DNA of 19,883 bases from Rhodocyclaceae bacterium. GTDB lineage: Bacteria; Pseudomonadota; Gammaproteobacteria; Burkholderiales; Rhodocyclaceae. Where the stretch lies: NCBI GenBank assembly GCA_016791085.1, contig JAEUNN010000901.1, forward strand, positions 1 through 19,883, given 5' to 3'. A program made the position numbers and the translations under genes. Below are positions 1 through 6,328 of the stretch, piece after piece; positions within the stretch are counted from its first letter, which is position 1, and every line of letters starts with the position of its first letter. The notes below the pieces were generated by a model, which was not told where the DNA came from, did not search any database, and worked only from the letters and a program-made list of their open reading frames with translations.

Positions 1-872
1 GCTATCGCATTCCGCTGTACGCGACGGGCGACTCGGTGGAACTCGTGGCCGGCTATTCGAGCGTGGATTCCGGCACCGTGCAGGGATTGTTCGACGTGAG
101 CGGCAACGGCCGCCTGTTCGGCGCGCGCTATATCCACAAGCCGGCACGCGCGGGCGACTACGCCCAGCAAATTTCCGCGGGCTTCGATTGGCGCGATTTC
201 ACCAGCAATGTGGGCTTCAACGGACAGCCGCTGGGCAATCGCGTACTTACCCATCCGCTGTCCGTGGCCTATGGCGGCAGCTGGCGCCGCAATGCGATCG
301 AGTCGGGTTTCACGGCCACCCTGGCGCACAACCTGCCCGGCGGCCGCTACGGCCGCGAAGAACATTTCCGCAAGGCGCGCGCCGAAGCGCCGGCCGCCTT
401 CACGGTACTGCGCGTGAATGCGCACGCCGGCGTCGAATTGCCGCGTAACTGGCAACTGCGCATGGATTTTCAGGCGCAATACAGCGCCGATCCGCTGGTG
501 TCGGGCGAGCAATTCGGCCTGGGCGGCGCGGATTCGATACGCGGTCTGCGCGAGCGGGCGCTGGCGGGCGACAAGGGCTACAAGCTGAGCGCCGACCTGC
601 TCACCCCTGCCCTGCCGGCCACGCAGGACTTGCGCCTGCGCGGCCTGGTGTTTTACGACTGCGGCCGCCTCGGCCGCAATGCCGCGCAACCCGGCGAGCC
701 CGAGCGGCAAGGCGTGGCCAGCGCCGGGCTGGGCTTGCGGCTGGACTATTCCAGCTATTTGCGCCTGCGCCTGGATTGGGCACATATCCTCAAGGGCAGC
801 GGCGACACCTCGGACGCAGTGGCCCGCGCCGGCGACGAACGCATCCACGCGAGCTTGCTGGTGAATTTCTGA
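1..872 (+). CDS. Two-partner secretion outer-membrane transporter (TpsB/ShlB/FhaC type), 3' part only
   Basis: The reading frame is open to the left edge (first full codon at position 3), so only the C-terminal 289 or so residues are present. They read as a transmembrane beta-barrel with alternating polar and hydrophobic strands. The segment FGLGGADSIRG lies about 115 residues before the end and matches the conserved L6-loop (VRGY/IRG) region of the Omp85/TpsB superfamily. The last residues are SLLVNF; a terminal Phe is the outer-membrane insertion signal recognised by BamA. TpsB proteins sit in the outer membrane and export a large TpsA exoprotein, such as a haemagglutinin or haemolysin, from the periplasm. 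The POTRA domains and the TpsA partner would be upstream, outside this window. A plain surface-antigen-type Omp85 protein is the main alternative. The next gene is convergent. Confidence 0.8.
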   Translation, partial: YRIPLYATGDSVELVAGYSSVDSGTVQGLFDVSGNGRLFGARYIHKPARAGDYAQQISAGFDWRDFTSNVGFNGQPLGNRVLTHPLSVAYGGSWRRNAIESGFTATLAHNLPGGRYGREEHFRKARAEAPAAFTVLRVNAHAGVELPRNWQLRMDFQAQYSADPLVSGEQFGLGGADSIRGLRERALAGDKGYKLSADLLTPALPATQDLRLRGLVFYDCGRLGRNAAQPGEPERQGVASAGLGLRLDYSSYLRLRLDWAHILKGSGDTSDAVARAGDERIHASLLVNF

Positions 873-873
873 G

Positions 874-898
874 GGCATCGCTGCACCGGCACGATGCC
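874..898. terminator. Hairpin between convergent genes, possible terminator
   Basis: Starting just after the TpsB stop codon, GGCATCG (874-880) pairs with CGATGCC (892-898), and an inner TGC/GCA helix extends the stem. No T-tract follows on either strand, so a rho-independent role is uncertain. The rest of the spacer up to 1017 shows nothing recognisable. Confidence 0.35.
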
Positions 899-1017
899 TG
901 CCGCGCGCAATTGACGGACTTGACGCTGACGCTACGCGTGGCGCTTGCGGCTGCACCCGATCCGGCCACCACAGACGCCGCCGCGCACCCCGGCGCAGAC
1001 CGCGGGCTGCGCCCTGC

Positions 1018-1881
1018 TCAGTGCGGATCGGCCGTAAGTGCCGGAGCGATGGTGTCCGCCACGGCGGCTTCCGCCGCAGGGCGCGGCGGGTGGCGCAGGA
1101 AGGCCACGGCGTGCCGGCCGACTTCGGCGCTTTCGGCATCCAGCGTCAGAAAATGGTAGCTGTCGTCGAACACCTCCAGATGTGCGAGGCCTGCGGGCAT
1201 GGCTTCGACCACCTGTTCGGCATTGCGCAAACTGCAGATATCGTCGTCGCGCGCATGCAGCAGCAGTACCGGCGCCTTCACGCGCGGCAGCGCGCGCAAC
1301 AGTGAGCGCGAGCAGCGCCGCATCTGATAGAGACCGTCCAGCGGCAGGTCGGCACACGCATCATCGACGCGCGCGAGCGGCCAGCCGCGCGTCAGACTAT
1401 CGCCGCGCAGCAAAGGGCTTTTTACCCCCATGGGCGCCGGCAGGCGCGCGCGCAAGGCGCGGCGCAATGGCGTATGCATGAGGAGCCGCATCAGTTTCCA
1501 ATGCTTGGGAATATTCCATCCGTCCAGATCCAGTGCACAGGACAGGGCCACCACTGCCGCCACCTGGCGGTTACGCTCGGCCGCCACCCGTAATGCCAGA
1601 TTGGCTCCTACGCCCATGCCGGCCAAGGCCACGCTGCCGTAGCGCTGCGCGACGCGGTCGAATTCGACCAGCACGCGGCTAATCCAGCTGCCATAACTGC
1701 CGACTGTGTATGGCTCGGAAGCACGCATGCCGAATGCCCGCATATAGGGACAATGGACCGTAAAGCCAGCGTCTTCGAGCGCCTTGCACAAGCTCGACAT
1801 TTGCTCGGGATTACCGAAAAGATCGTGCAGCACGAGCACCGCACTATCGCGCCGAACTCCCGACTCGGCGACTTGGACCAT
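1018..1881 (-). CDS. Alpha/beta-hydrolase-fold protein (carboxylesterase/S33-like) lacking the nucleophile Ser
   Basis: The 287-residue protein (from ATG at 1881) has the alpha/beta-hydrolase layout. AVLVLHDLFG (14-23) is the oxyanion-hole strand and turn. The nucleophile elbow is at 86-94, a probable Asp is D213 in HARDDDIC, and the His is H243 in SYHFLTLD, as in Est30-type carboxylesterases and monoacylglycerol lipases. The elbow reads G-M-G-V-G, so the Ser of GxSxG is replaced by Gly90 while acid and His are retained. The protein is therefore either catalytically dead or uses another mechanism. No signal peptide is seen, so it is probably cytoplasmic. The ATG at 1881 is preceded by GGAAG at a suitable distance; a TTG at 1917 is a possible longer start. 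It lies 189 bp downstream of the sensor kinase on the same strand. Confidence 0.75.
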   Translation of the reverse strand: MVQVAESGVRRDSAVLVLHDLFGNPEQMSSLCKALEDAGFTVHCPYMRAFGMRASEPYTVGSYGSWISRVLVEFDRVAQRYGSVALAGMGVGANLALRVAAERNRQVAAVVALSCALDLDGWNIPKHWKLMRLLMHTPLRRALRARLPAPMGVKSPLLRGDSLTRGWPLARVDDACADLPLDGLYQMRRCSRSLLRALPRVKAPVLLLHARDDDICSLRNAEQVVEAMPAGLAHLEVFDDSYHFLTLDAESAEVGRHAVAFLRHPPRPAAEAAVADTIAPALTADPH

Positions 1882-2070
1882 GGGGACGCTTCCGTTTAAT
1901 AGAAATAGTGCCCGCAAGCTTACCCGAAAATGGCTAGCGAGCGCCTGACTATTACAGCGATCGGCAAACAGCGCGGGCGCGCATCACGGCCCGGCAGCAA
2001 TATTCGCCGCTTTGCCGGCGGCGGGCCGCACGCCCTGGTGTCGCGCACAGCCCGGTGCCGATCCCGGCGC

Positions 2071-4320
2071 TCAGGGTGTCGTCGATTGAAGGTATGGCCG
2101 GCACAGGTGGATCTGTTCGGCCAGCGCCAGCAAGGAACAATCTTTGGTCAGCGCGCCATTCATGCCGGCCTTCGCCACGGCGGCGCGAAATTGTGCGTCG
2201 TCTGCGTCGGCGGTGGCCAGGATAGGCAATTGCAGCCCCAGCGCGCGCAATTCCGCGGCAACCGAAAATCCGTCGCTGCGCGCCAGCGACCCGGAAAAGA
2301 TCGCAAGTTCGGGAAGTGCCGTGGCCGTGGACAGGATGGCGGCGGGTCCGTCCGATACCGTGGCCACCTCGTGGCCCAGCGCCTGCAGCAATTCCACCAG
2401 GTGTATGCGCGCCGGCACGTCACCTTCGGCCAGCAACACCCGCAAGGACGCTTTCCCCTGCAAAGCGCGCAATTGTGCTTCCGGCGCATGGGGTACTTCG
2501 AGGCGCAGGCTGAAGCGGAAACAACTGCCTTCGCCCGGGGTGCTGACCACGTCGATTTCGCCGCCCATGGATCCGACCAGGCGCCGCGACAGCGCCAGCC
2601 CCAGGCCGCGCCCGCCGTGCCGGCGCGTGAGCGAACTGTCGCCCTGCGCGAAGGCGTCGAACACTATGGGTATTTTGTCCGGCGATATGCCGATGCCGGT
2701 GTCGCGCACCAGAAACTGCAATGTTGTCGGACCGTGGCCGCCCAAGGGTGGCTGCAGGCAGTTCAGGCGCACGTTAACACTGCCGCGTTCGGTAAATTTG
2801 ATGGCATTGCCGACCAGGATGAGCAATATCTGGCGCAGCCGCGCGGCATCGCCGCGCACCCAGCGCGGCACGCCCCCTTCGAATTCCAGTTCCAGCGCAA
2901 GCTGCTTGGCGCGCGCCTCCACGACGAGCATGTTGAGCGTGTCGGCAACGCAGGCGGCGAGCGCAAACGGCTCGTCGCGCAGTTCTACCTGTCCCGATTC
3001 CATGCGCGCGAAATCGAGTACGTCGTTGAGCAGCGTGCACAGGTTTTCGGCGCAGCCATAAGCGGCCCTCAGGTACTCGTTGCGCTCTTCGGGGCTCACG
3101 ACCTCGCCGTCCAGAACCAGTCGCGTCAGGCCCATCATGCCGTTCAACGGGGTGCGGATTTCGTGGCTCATGTTGGCAACGAATTCCGATTTGGCGCGGC
3201 TGGCGGCCTGTGCCGCGGCGTGCGCCCGCTGCAATTGCGCATGCTGTATGTCGCGGCGCCGGCGCAGGCGGTGCAGCCATATGGTGCTGGCCAGAATCAG
3301 CAAGTCGAGCACCAGCACGCCGGCGCCTATAAGCTTTGCGGTAGTGCGCCAGCGCCGCAGCACCAGGCCTTCGGCCGCGGTCAGGTTCACGTACAGCGGA
3401 TAGTTTTCGAGCAGGTGCGGCGCCACGATGCGCAGTTCGCTGCGTGCCGGGTCGAGCGGGCGCGGCGCATCGGTCACGATGGTTCCCGCCTGCATGCCGG
3501 ATTCGATGATGCGCAGCGAGGTGAGCGCGCTGCTGCGCTTGCCTATGGAATCGGCCCGCTCCGGCACCCGCGCCATCAATGTGCCGTCGCGCCGGAACAA
3601 CGAAATGGCGCTGAATTCCGGGTCCGGCAGCACGTCCTTGTAGTACTTCTGAAAATAGGCCGATTCCACGCCGGCCAGCACCAGACCCAGCGTATTGCCG
3701 GTGGGCCCGACGATTTTGCGCGCCAGATAGAAAGTCCAGCGCCCGTTGCCGCGATTTTGCACCGGCACCGACAAAAACAGTTCCAGTTTCGGATCGGCCA
3801 TGTGCGCCATGAAATATTCGCGGTCGGCCAGGTTGATGTGCGGCGGCGGGTAGCTGCGCGTGAAATTGATGACGTCCCCATTGCGGTCGACGATGGTCGC
3901 AACGTCTATCTGGCTTGCGCCGCGTATGCGATCCAGCATCATCTGGTGCGCCGCGCGCGTCCCCATGACGCGGCGCAGGTCCTCGACGCTGTCGGCCCCG
4001 GACGCCTCGACGTGATCGGCGATGCGTCCCAAAACCGCGTCGGCCGCGGTCAGGGTTTGCTCGGCATGCTGGGCGAGCAGCGTGGATACGCTGGAAAGGT
4101 TGGTGCGCCAGTCCTCGATGGCGTCGATACGGCTAAGCCATATCATGAACGCCGCGGCGGCGCTCAAACTTAGCAATATCAGCGATCCGCCGAGCAGGAT
4201 GGCATTTTTGCGCAGCCACCCGCCGACACCGCCGTCAAGCGCCGCGGGCGCGGCAACTTGAGCCGGCGCGCGGCGTTGCGGGTTCTGCGCGCCGGTGGCG
4301 GTATCGGTGATGGAATCCAT
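2071..4320 (-). CDS. Hybrid sensor histidine kinase with periplasmic Cache-like domain and degenerate receiver
   Basis: This is an inner-membrane sensor kinase of 749 residues. TM1 is at about 39-61, followed by a periplasmic region of about 265 residues (62-327) that resembles a double-Cache/PDC sensor. TM2 is at about 328-349 and a short linker without an evident HAMP leads to the kinase core. HisKA has H386 in MSHEIRTPLNG, the N box has N505 (GNAIKFT), G1 is DTGIGIS (540-546) and G2 is GRGLGLA (570-576). The C-terminal region (626-735) has receiver-like spacing with E632 and K726, but Ser676 stands where the phosphorylated Asp belongs and Gly633 replaces one metal-binding acid. It is therefore probably not phosphorylated. 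Ligand and output are unknown, and no response regulator is in the window. It lies downstream of the AhpD-like gene on the same strand. The start is ATG at 4320, directly beside a perfect hairpin. Confidence 0.9.
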   Translation of the reverse strand: MDSITDTATGAQNPQRRAPAQVAAPAALDGGVGGWLRKNAILLGGSLILLSLSAAAAFMIWLSRIDAIEDWRTNLSSVSTLLAQHAEQTLTAADAVLGRIADHVEASGADSVEDLRRVMGTRAAHQMMLDRIRGASQIDVATIVDRNGDVINFTRSYPPPHINLADREYFMAHMADPKLELFLSVPVQNRGNGRWTFYLARKIVGPTGNTLGLVLAGVESAYFQKYYKDVLPDPEFSAISLFRRDGTLMARVPERADSIGKRSSALTSLRIIESGMQAGTIVTDAPRPLDPARSELRIVAPHLLENYPLYVNLTAAEGLVLRRWRTTAKLIGAGVLVLDLLILASTIWLHRLRRRRDIQHAQLQRAHAAAQAASRAKSEFVANMSHEIRTPLNGMMGLTRLVLDGEVVSPEERNEYLRAAYGCAENLCTLLNDVLDFARMESGQVELRDEPFALAACVADTLNMLVVEARAKQLALELEFEGGVPRWVRGDAARLRQILLILVGNAIKFTERGSVNVRLNCLQPPLGGHGPTTLQFLVRDTGIGISPDKIPIVFDAFAQGDSSLTRRHGGRGLGLALSRRLVGSMGGEIDVVSTPGEGSCFRFSLRLEVPHAPEAQLRALQGKASLRVLLAEGDVPARIHLVELLQALGHEVATVSDGPAAILSTATALPELAIFSGSLARSDGFSVAAELRALGLQLPILATADADDAQFRAAVAKAGMNGALTKDCSLLALAEQIHLCRPYLQSTTP

Positions 4321-4341
4321 GGCCTGAGCTTAACTCAGGCC
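4321..4341 (-). promoter_or_regulatory. Perfect hairpin abutting the sensor-kinase start codon
   Basis: GGCCTGAG (4321-4328) and CTCAGGCC (4334-4341) form an 8-bp perfect stem with a 5-nt loop immediately 5' of the kinase ATG. The only Shine-Dalgarno-like bases (AGG) are inside the stem. It could sequester the ribosome-binding site or serve as a protein operator; function is inferred. Confidence 0.45.
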
Positions 4342-4385
4342 GGGCTCGACGAGCACAGGAATTGCACGGCCCAAATTGGCCAATT

Positions 4386-4403
4386 CGCCGGCACCGGCCG
4401 GCG
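4386..4403 (-). terminator. GC-rich hairpin 3' of the ahpD-like gene
   Basis: CGCCGGC and GCCGGCG form a 7-bp stem around a 4-nt loop, 27 bp past the ahpD-like stop. Downstream on the minus strand is AATTGGCCAATTTGG rather than a clean T-tract, so it may be an attenuator or weak terminator between this gene and the kinase. The adjacent AATTGGCCAATT (4374-4385) is itself a perfect palindrome. Confidence 0.3.
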
Positions 4404-4430
4404 GCTCAGCCCCCTGCAGCCATGTGCGGC

Positions 4431-4796
4431 TCAGGCACCCGCGGCGGCAGGGGCTGCGCTGCTGGCCTGCTCGAATGCCACCAGCGCGTCGGCCGCATAC
4501 ATGTAGGACGGCCCGCCGCCCATATACACGGCCACGGCCAGGGCTTCTTCCACCTCGGCGCGGCTTGCGCCCAGGCGCACCAGGGCCTGCACGTGGAAGC
4601 CGATACAGGCGTCGCAATGCCCCGCCACGCTGAGCCCGAGCGCGATGAATTCCTTGGTTTTCTTGTCCAGTGCGCCATCTTTCATGGCGGCCTGGGCCAG
4701 CGCCGTGAAGCCGCGCGCCACGTCGGGCATGTCGGCGCGGAATTTCGCCAGCGAGGCGGACACGGAACTCGTGATGTCGTGATAGTCCTGAGGCAT
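4431..4796 (-). CDS. AhpD-like / carboxymuconolactone decarboxylase family protein
   Basis: A 121-residue all-helical protein of the AhpD/CMD fold. The redox motif C61-D-A-C64-IGFH68 has the CxxC-xxx-H arrangement of AhpD-like alkylhydroperoxidases. The following segment VYMGGGPSYMYAADAL is typical of the small stand-alone members. Such proteins are cytoplasmic and can reduce peroxides through the CxxC pair, but substrate and partner are unproven for most of them. The start at 4796 (MPQDYHDITS) is chosen because family members begin at an equivalent point; an in-frame ATG at 4856 would add 20 residues of unlikely composition. It is divergent from the YjfB-like gene, with an AT-rich dyad between them, and could be co-transcribed with the kinase 110 bp downstream. 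Confidence 0.85.
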   Translation of the reverse strand: MPQDYHDITSSVSASLAKFRADMPDVARGFTALAQAAMKDGALDKKTKEFIALGLSVAGHCDACIGFHVQALVRLGASRAEVEEALAVAVYMGGGPSYMYAADALVAFEQASSAAPAAAGA

Positions 4797-4878
4797 GATC
4801 GATGCGATCCACTTTCCGGTTGGCGTGCGCGCCGGGCGTGGCGCCATTCCTGCCACGCCCGGCGCAAAGCATAACTAT

Positions 4879-4894
4879 ATTAGGATTTACTAAT
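4879..4894. promoter_or_regulatory. AT-rich dyad in a divergent intergenic region
   Basis: ATTAG (4879-4883) and CTAAT (4890-4894) are inverted around 6 bp, inside an AT-rich island (about 4868-4899) between the ahpD-like and yjfB-like genes. The shape resembles a LysR-type T-N11-A box, but no regulator gene is nearby. Confidence 0.3.
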
Positions 4895-4918
4895 TTTGTC
4901 CAGGCCGGCGCGCGCCGC

Positions 4919-4945
4919 TACAGTCGCGGCGCTTGCCGCCGTTAT
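4919..4945 (+). promoter_or_regulatory. Candidate sigma-28 (FliA) promoter of the yjfB-like gene
   Basis: TACAGTCG, 11 bp, then GCCGTTAT matches the enterobacterial FliA consensus TAAAGTTT-N11-GCCGATAA at 5 of 8 and 6 of 8 positions with exact spacing. The -10 element ends 31 bp before the ATG. A flagellar promoter fits a motility-associated product. Confidence 0.45.
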
Positions 4946-4976
4946 GACTATCCAATAGGCGCAGCAGGAGGTACAG

Positions 4977-5171
4977 ATGGAAGTTTCCGATATCGCCAGC
5001 ATGGCCACCGCCATGGCACAGGCGCGCACGCAACAGGCGGTGCAGGTTGCCGTGCTCAAAAAAACCCTGGACGCGGAGCAGCAGGGTGCGCTGCAATTGC
5101 TGCAGGCGCTGCCGGCGGCACCGGCCTCGAATCCGCCTCACCTCGGACAGAACGTGGACGTGCGCGCCTGA
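4977..5171 (+). CDS. YjfB-family putative motility protein
   Basis: A 64-residue protein matching the small YjfB family (putative motility protein) in length and layout. The N-terminal helix MEVSDIASMATAMAQARTQQ is followed by VLKKTLDAEQQGALQLLQAL. After a Pro/Ala linker comes the characteristic end HLGQNVDVRA. Members are common in flagellated bacteria and often lie in flagellar regulons; their biochemical function is not established. A strong ribosome-binding site, AGGAGG (4966-4971), lies 5 bp before the ATG. A sigma-28-like promoter lies upstream. No other flagellar gene is in the window, so this is a dispersed single gene, convergent with the ABC ATPase. Confidence 0.85.
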   Translation: MEVSDIASMATAMAQARTQQAVQVAVLKKTLDAEQQGALQLLQALPAAPASNPPHLGQNVDVRA

Positions 5172-5183
5172 ACCCGGCCGTGC

Positions 5184-5207
5184 CACGGCGGCAGTGCCCG
5201 CGCCGTG
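5184..5207. terminator. Hairpin between convergent yjfB-like and ABC ATPase genes
   Basis: CACGGCG (5184-5190) pairs with CGCCGTG (5201-5207) across a 10-nt loop. It lies 12 bp past the yjfB-like stop and directly beside the ABC ATPase stop, so it could act bidirectionally. Only short T runs follow. Confidence 0.4.
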
Positions 5208-5208
5208 T

Positions 5209-5877
5209 TCAGTCCGCCTGCAGCCGGCCCGCGCGCGTGAGCAGATAGACGCGATCGCACATCGCGCACGCCTCGGCCGAGTGCGTCACCATGATGCCCA
5301 GGGACGCTTGCGCGCGCACCTGGCGGCTCAACAATTGCAGTACCGCAGCGGCCGTATCGGCATCGAGATTGCCGGTCGGTTCGTCGGCCAGCACCAGCCG
5401 CGGCTGGTGCGCGAGCGCGCGCGCAATCGCGATGCGCTGCAGTTCCCCACCTGAAAGTTGCGCGGGGCGCGCCGTGCCGCGCCCCTCCATGCCCACCGCG
5501 GCCAGCATCTGTGCGGCCCGGCGCGCACGCTCGGGCGCCGGCACGCCGTTCAACAGCATGCACAGTTCGACATTTTGTGCGGCCGACAGGTGCGGCAGGA
5601 TATGGAATGCCTGGAAAACGAAGCCCATGCTGCGGCGGCGCAAATGTGCCGCGCTATTTTCGTCCAGCCCTGCCAGATCGACGCCGTCCAGTTCCAGGCG
5701 CCCGCTGTCCGGCCGCTCCAGACCGGCGATCAGATTCAGAAGCGTGGATTTGCCGACGCCCGATTCACCCCGTATGCCTATCCAGGTGCCGGCTTCGGCG
5801 CGCAGGCAAATGCCGTCGAGCAGCCGCCGCGGCGGCGTGCCGGGCAGGGTTTTGCAGACATTTTCCAGCACGAGCAT
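5209..5877 (-). CDS. ABC transporter ATP-binding protein (LolD/MacB/YbbA type)
   Basis: A 222-residue stand-alone nucleotide-binding subunit with every motif intact: Walker A GESGVGKST (37-45), Q-loop Gln89 (FVFQ), signature LSGGE (141-145), Walker B LVLADE (161-166) followed by PTGNLD, and switch His199 (VTHS). The FQxFHxLPHLSAxxNV stretch and the LADEPTGNLD form are typical of the MacB/LolD/FtsE-like group, which drives mechanotransmission or lipoprotein extrusion by FtsX/MacB-type permeases at the inner membrane. No permease is adjacent: tRNA-Leu is upstream and the yjfB-like gene is convergent downstream. It must work with an unlinked partner or act alone. ATG 5877 gives the usual family N-terminus; an in-frame ATG at 5916 is possible. 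Neither has a clear ribosome-binding site. Confidence 0.88.
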   Translation of the reverse strand: MLVLENVCKTLPGTPPRRLLDGICLRAEAGTWIGIRGESGVGKSTLLNLIAGLERPDSGRLELDGVDLAGLDENSAAHLRRRSMGFVFQAFHILPHLSAAQNVELCMLLNGVPAPERARRAAQMLAAVGMEGRGTARPAQLSGGELQRIAIARALAHQPRLVLADEPTGNLDADTAAAVLQLLSRQVRAQASLGIMVTHSAEACAMCDRVYLLTRAGRLQAD

Positions 5878-6095
5878 GGGGGCGTAAGGAACGCGGCGCT
5901 GCGCGCAGTATGCCATCGCGGCGGCGGCACGCGCGCGCAGCGATCCGACTGAACAGGGCAGATAGAAACGCGCACAGGCGCTGGCGAAAGCTGGAGAAGC
6001 TGGCGGAAAACTACCGGCAATACCGCCGCGCGGCGAGGTCCGCGTGCAAGAACAGCCCGCGGCGCGTGGCCGCCCGGCTGCCGATTCGATCCGTA

Positions 6096-6180
6096 TGGTG
6101 CGCGGAGAGAGACTCGAACTCTCACGCCTTGCGGCACTGCCCCCTCAAGACAGCGCGTCTACCAGTTTCGCCACCCGCGC
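6096..6180 (-). tRNA. tRNA-Leu(GAG)
   Basis: It folds as a class II tRNA. The 7-bp acceptor stem pairs GCGCGGG with TCCGCGC, with a discriminator A and genome-encoded CCA. The D-arm contains the usual leucine-type AAACTGGTAGACGC. The anticodon stem CTGTC/GGCAG carries loop TTGAGGG, giving anticodon GAG. A long variable arm contains GCCGCAAGGC, and the T-arm is GAGAG-TTCGAGT-CTCTC. It reads CTC/CTT leucine codons. It lies upstream of the ABC ATPase on the same strand, about 220 bp away. Confidence 0.95.
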
Positions 6181-6203
6181 ACTGGGAATCGAACGAGGCC
6201 GCG

Positions 6204-6209
6204 ATATTA
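6204..6209 (-). promoter_or_regulatory. Probable -10 element for tRNA-Leu
   Basis: TAATAT on the minus strand lies 23 bp upstream of the tRNA 5' end, in an otherwise GC-rich stretch, which is right for a short leader. I see no good -35 hexamer at the normal spacing. Confidence 0.4.
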
Positions 6210-6328
6210 GCAAAAGCCGCGACGCTGCGCCAGCCGTGAGGCGCGCTTTGCTCACGAGGGCGCGCCCGCGACTGCGGCGGCCACCGGGCCGCGGTGGCAA
6301 AATGGGGTTTTGCCCGGACGGAGCCGCC

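Noticed and set aside
932..1357. 141-codon minus-strand frame overlapping the hydrolase 3' end
   Set aside because: It overlaps the conserved C-terminal part of the hydrolase in another frame and has no motif.
1930..4173. 747-codon open frame on the plus strand opposite the hybrid kinase
   Set aside because: It mirrors the codon pattern of the real minus-strand kinase, has no domain, and is rich in Arg/Gln/Ala as GC-rich antisense frames are.
6096..6180. tRNA-Leu as the attachment site of the conjugative element
   Set aside because: The integrase is more than 8 kb away with ordinary chromosomal genes between, and I see no repeat of the tRNA 3' end near the integrase.
6044..6328. Longer 5' extension of the MORN protein frame
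   Set aside because: It would be translated across the antisense of tRNA-Leu. The ATG at 6329 has a ribosome-binding site and starts a signal peptide.
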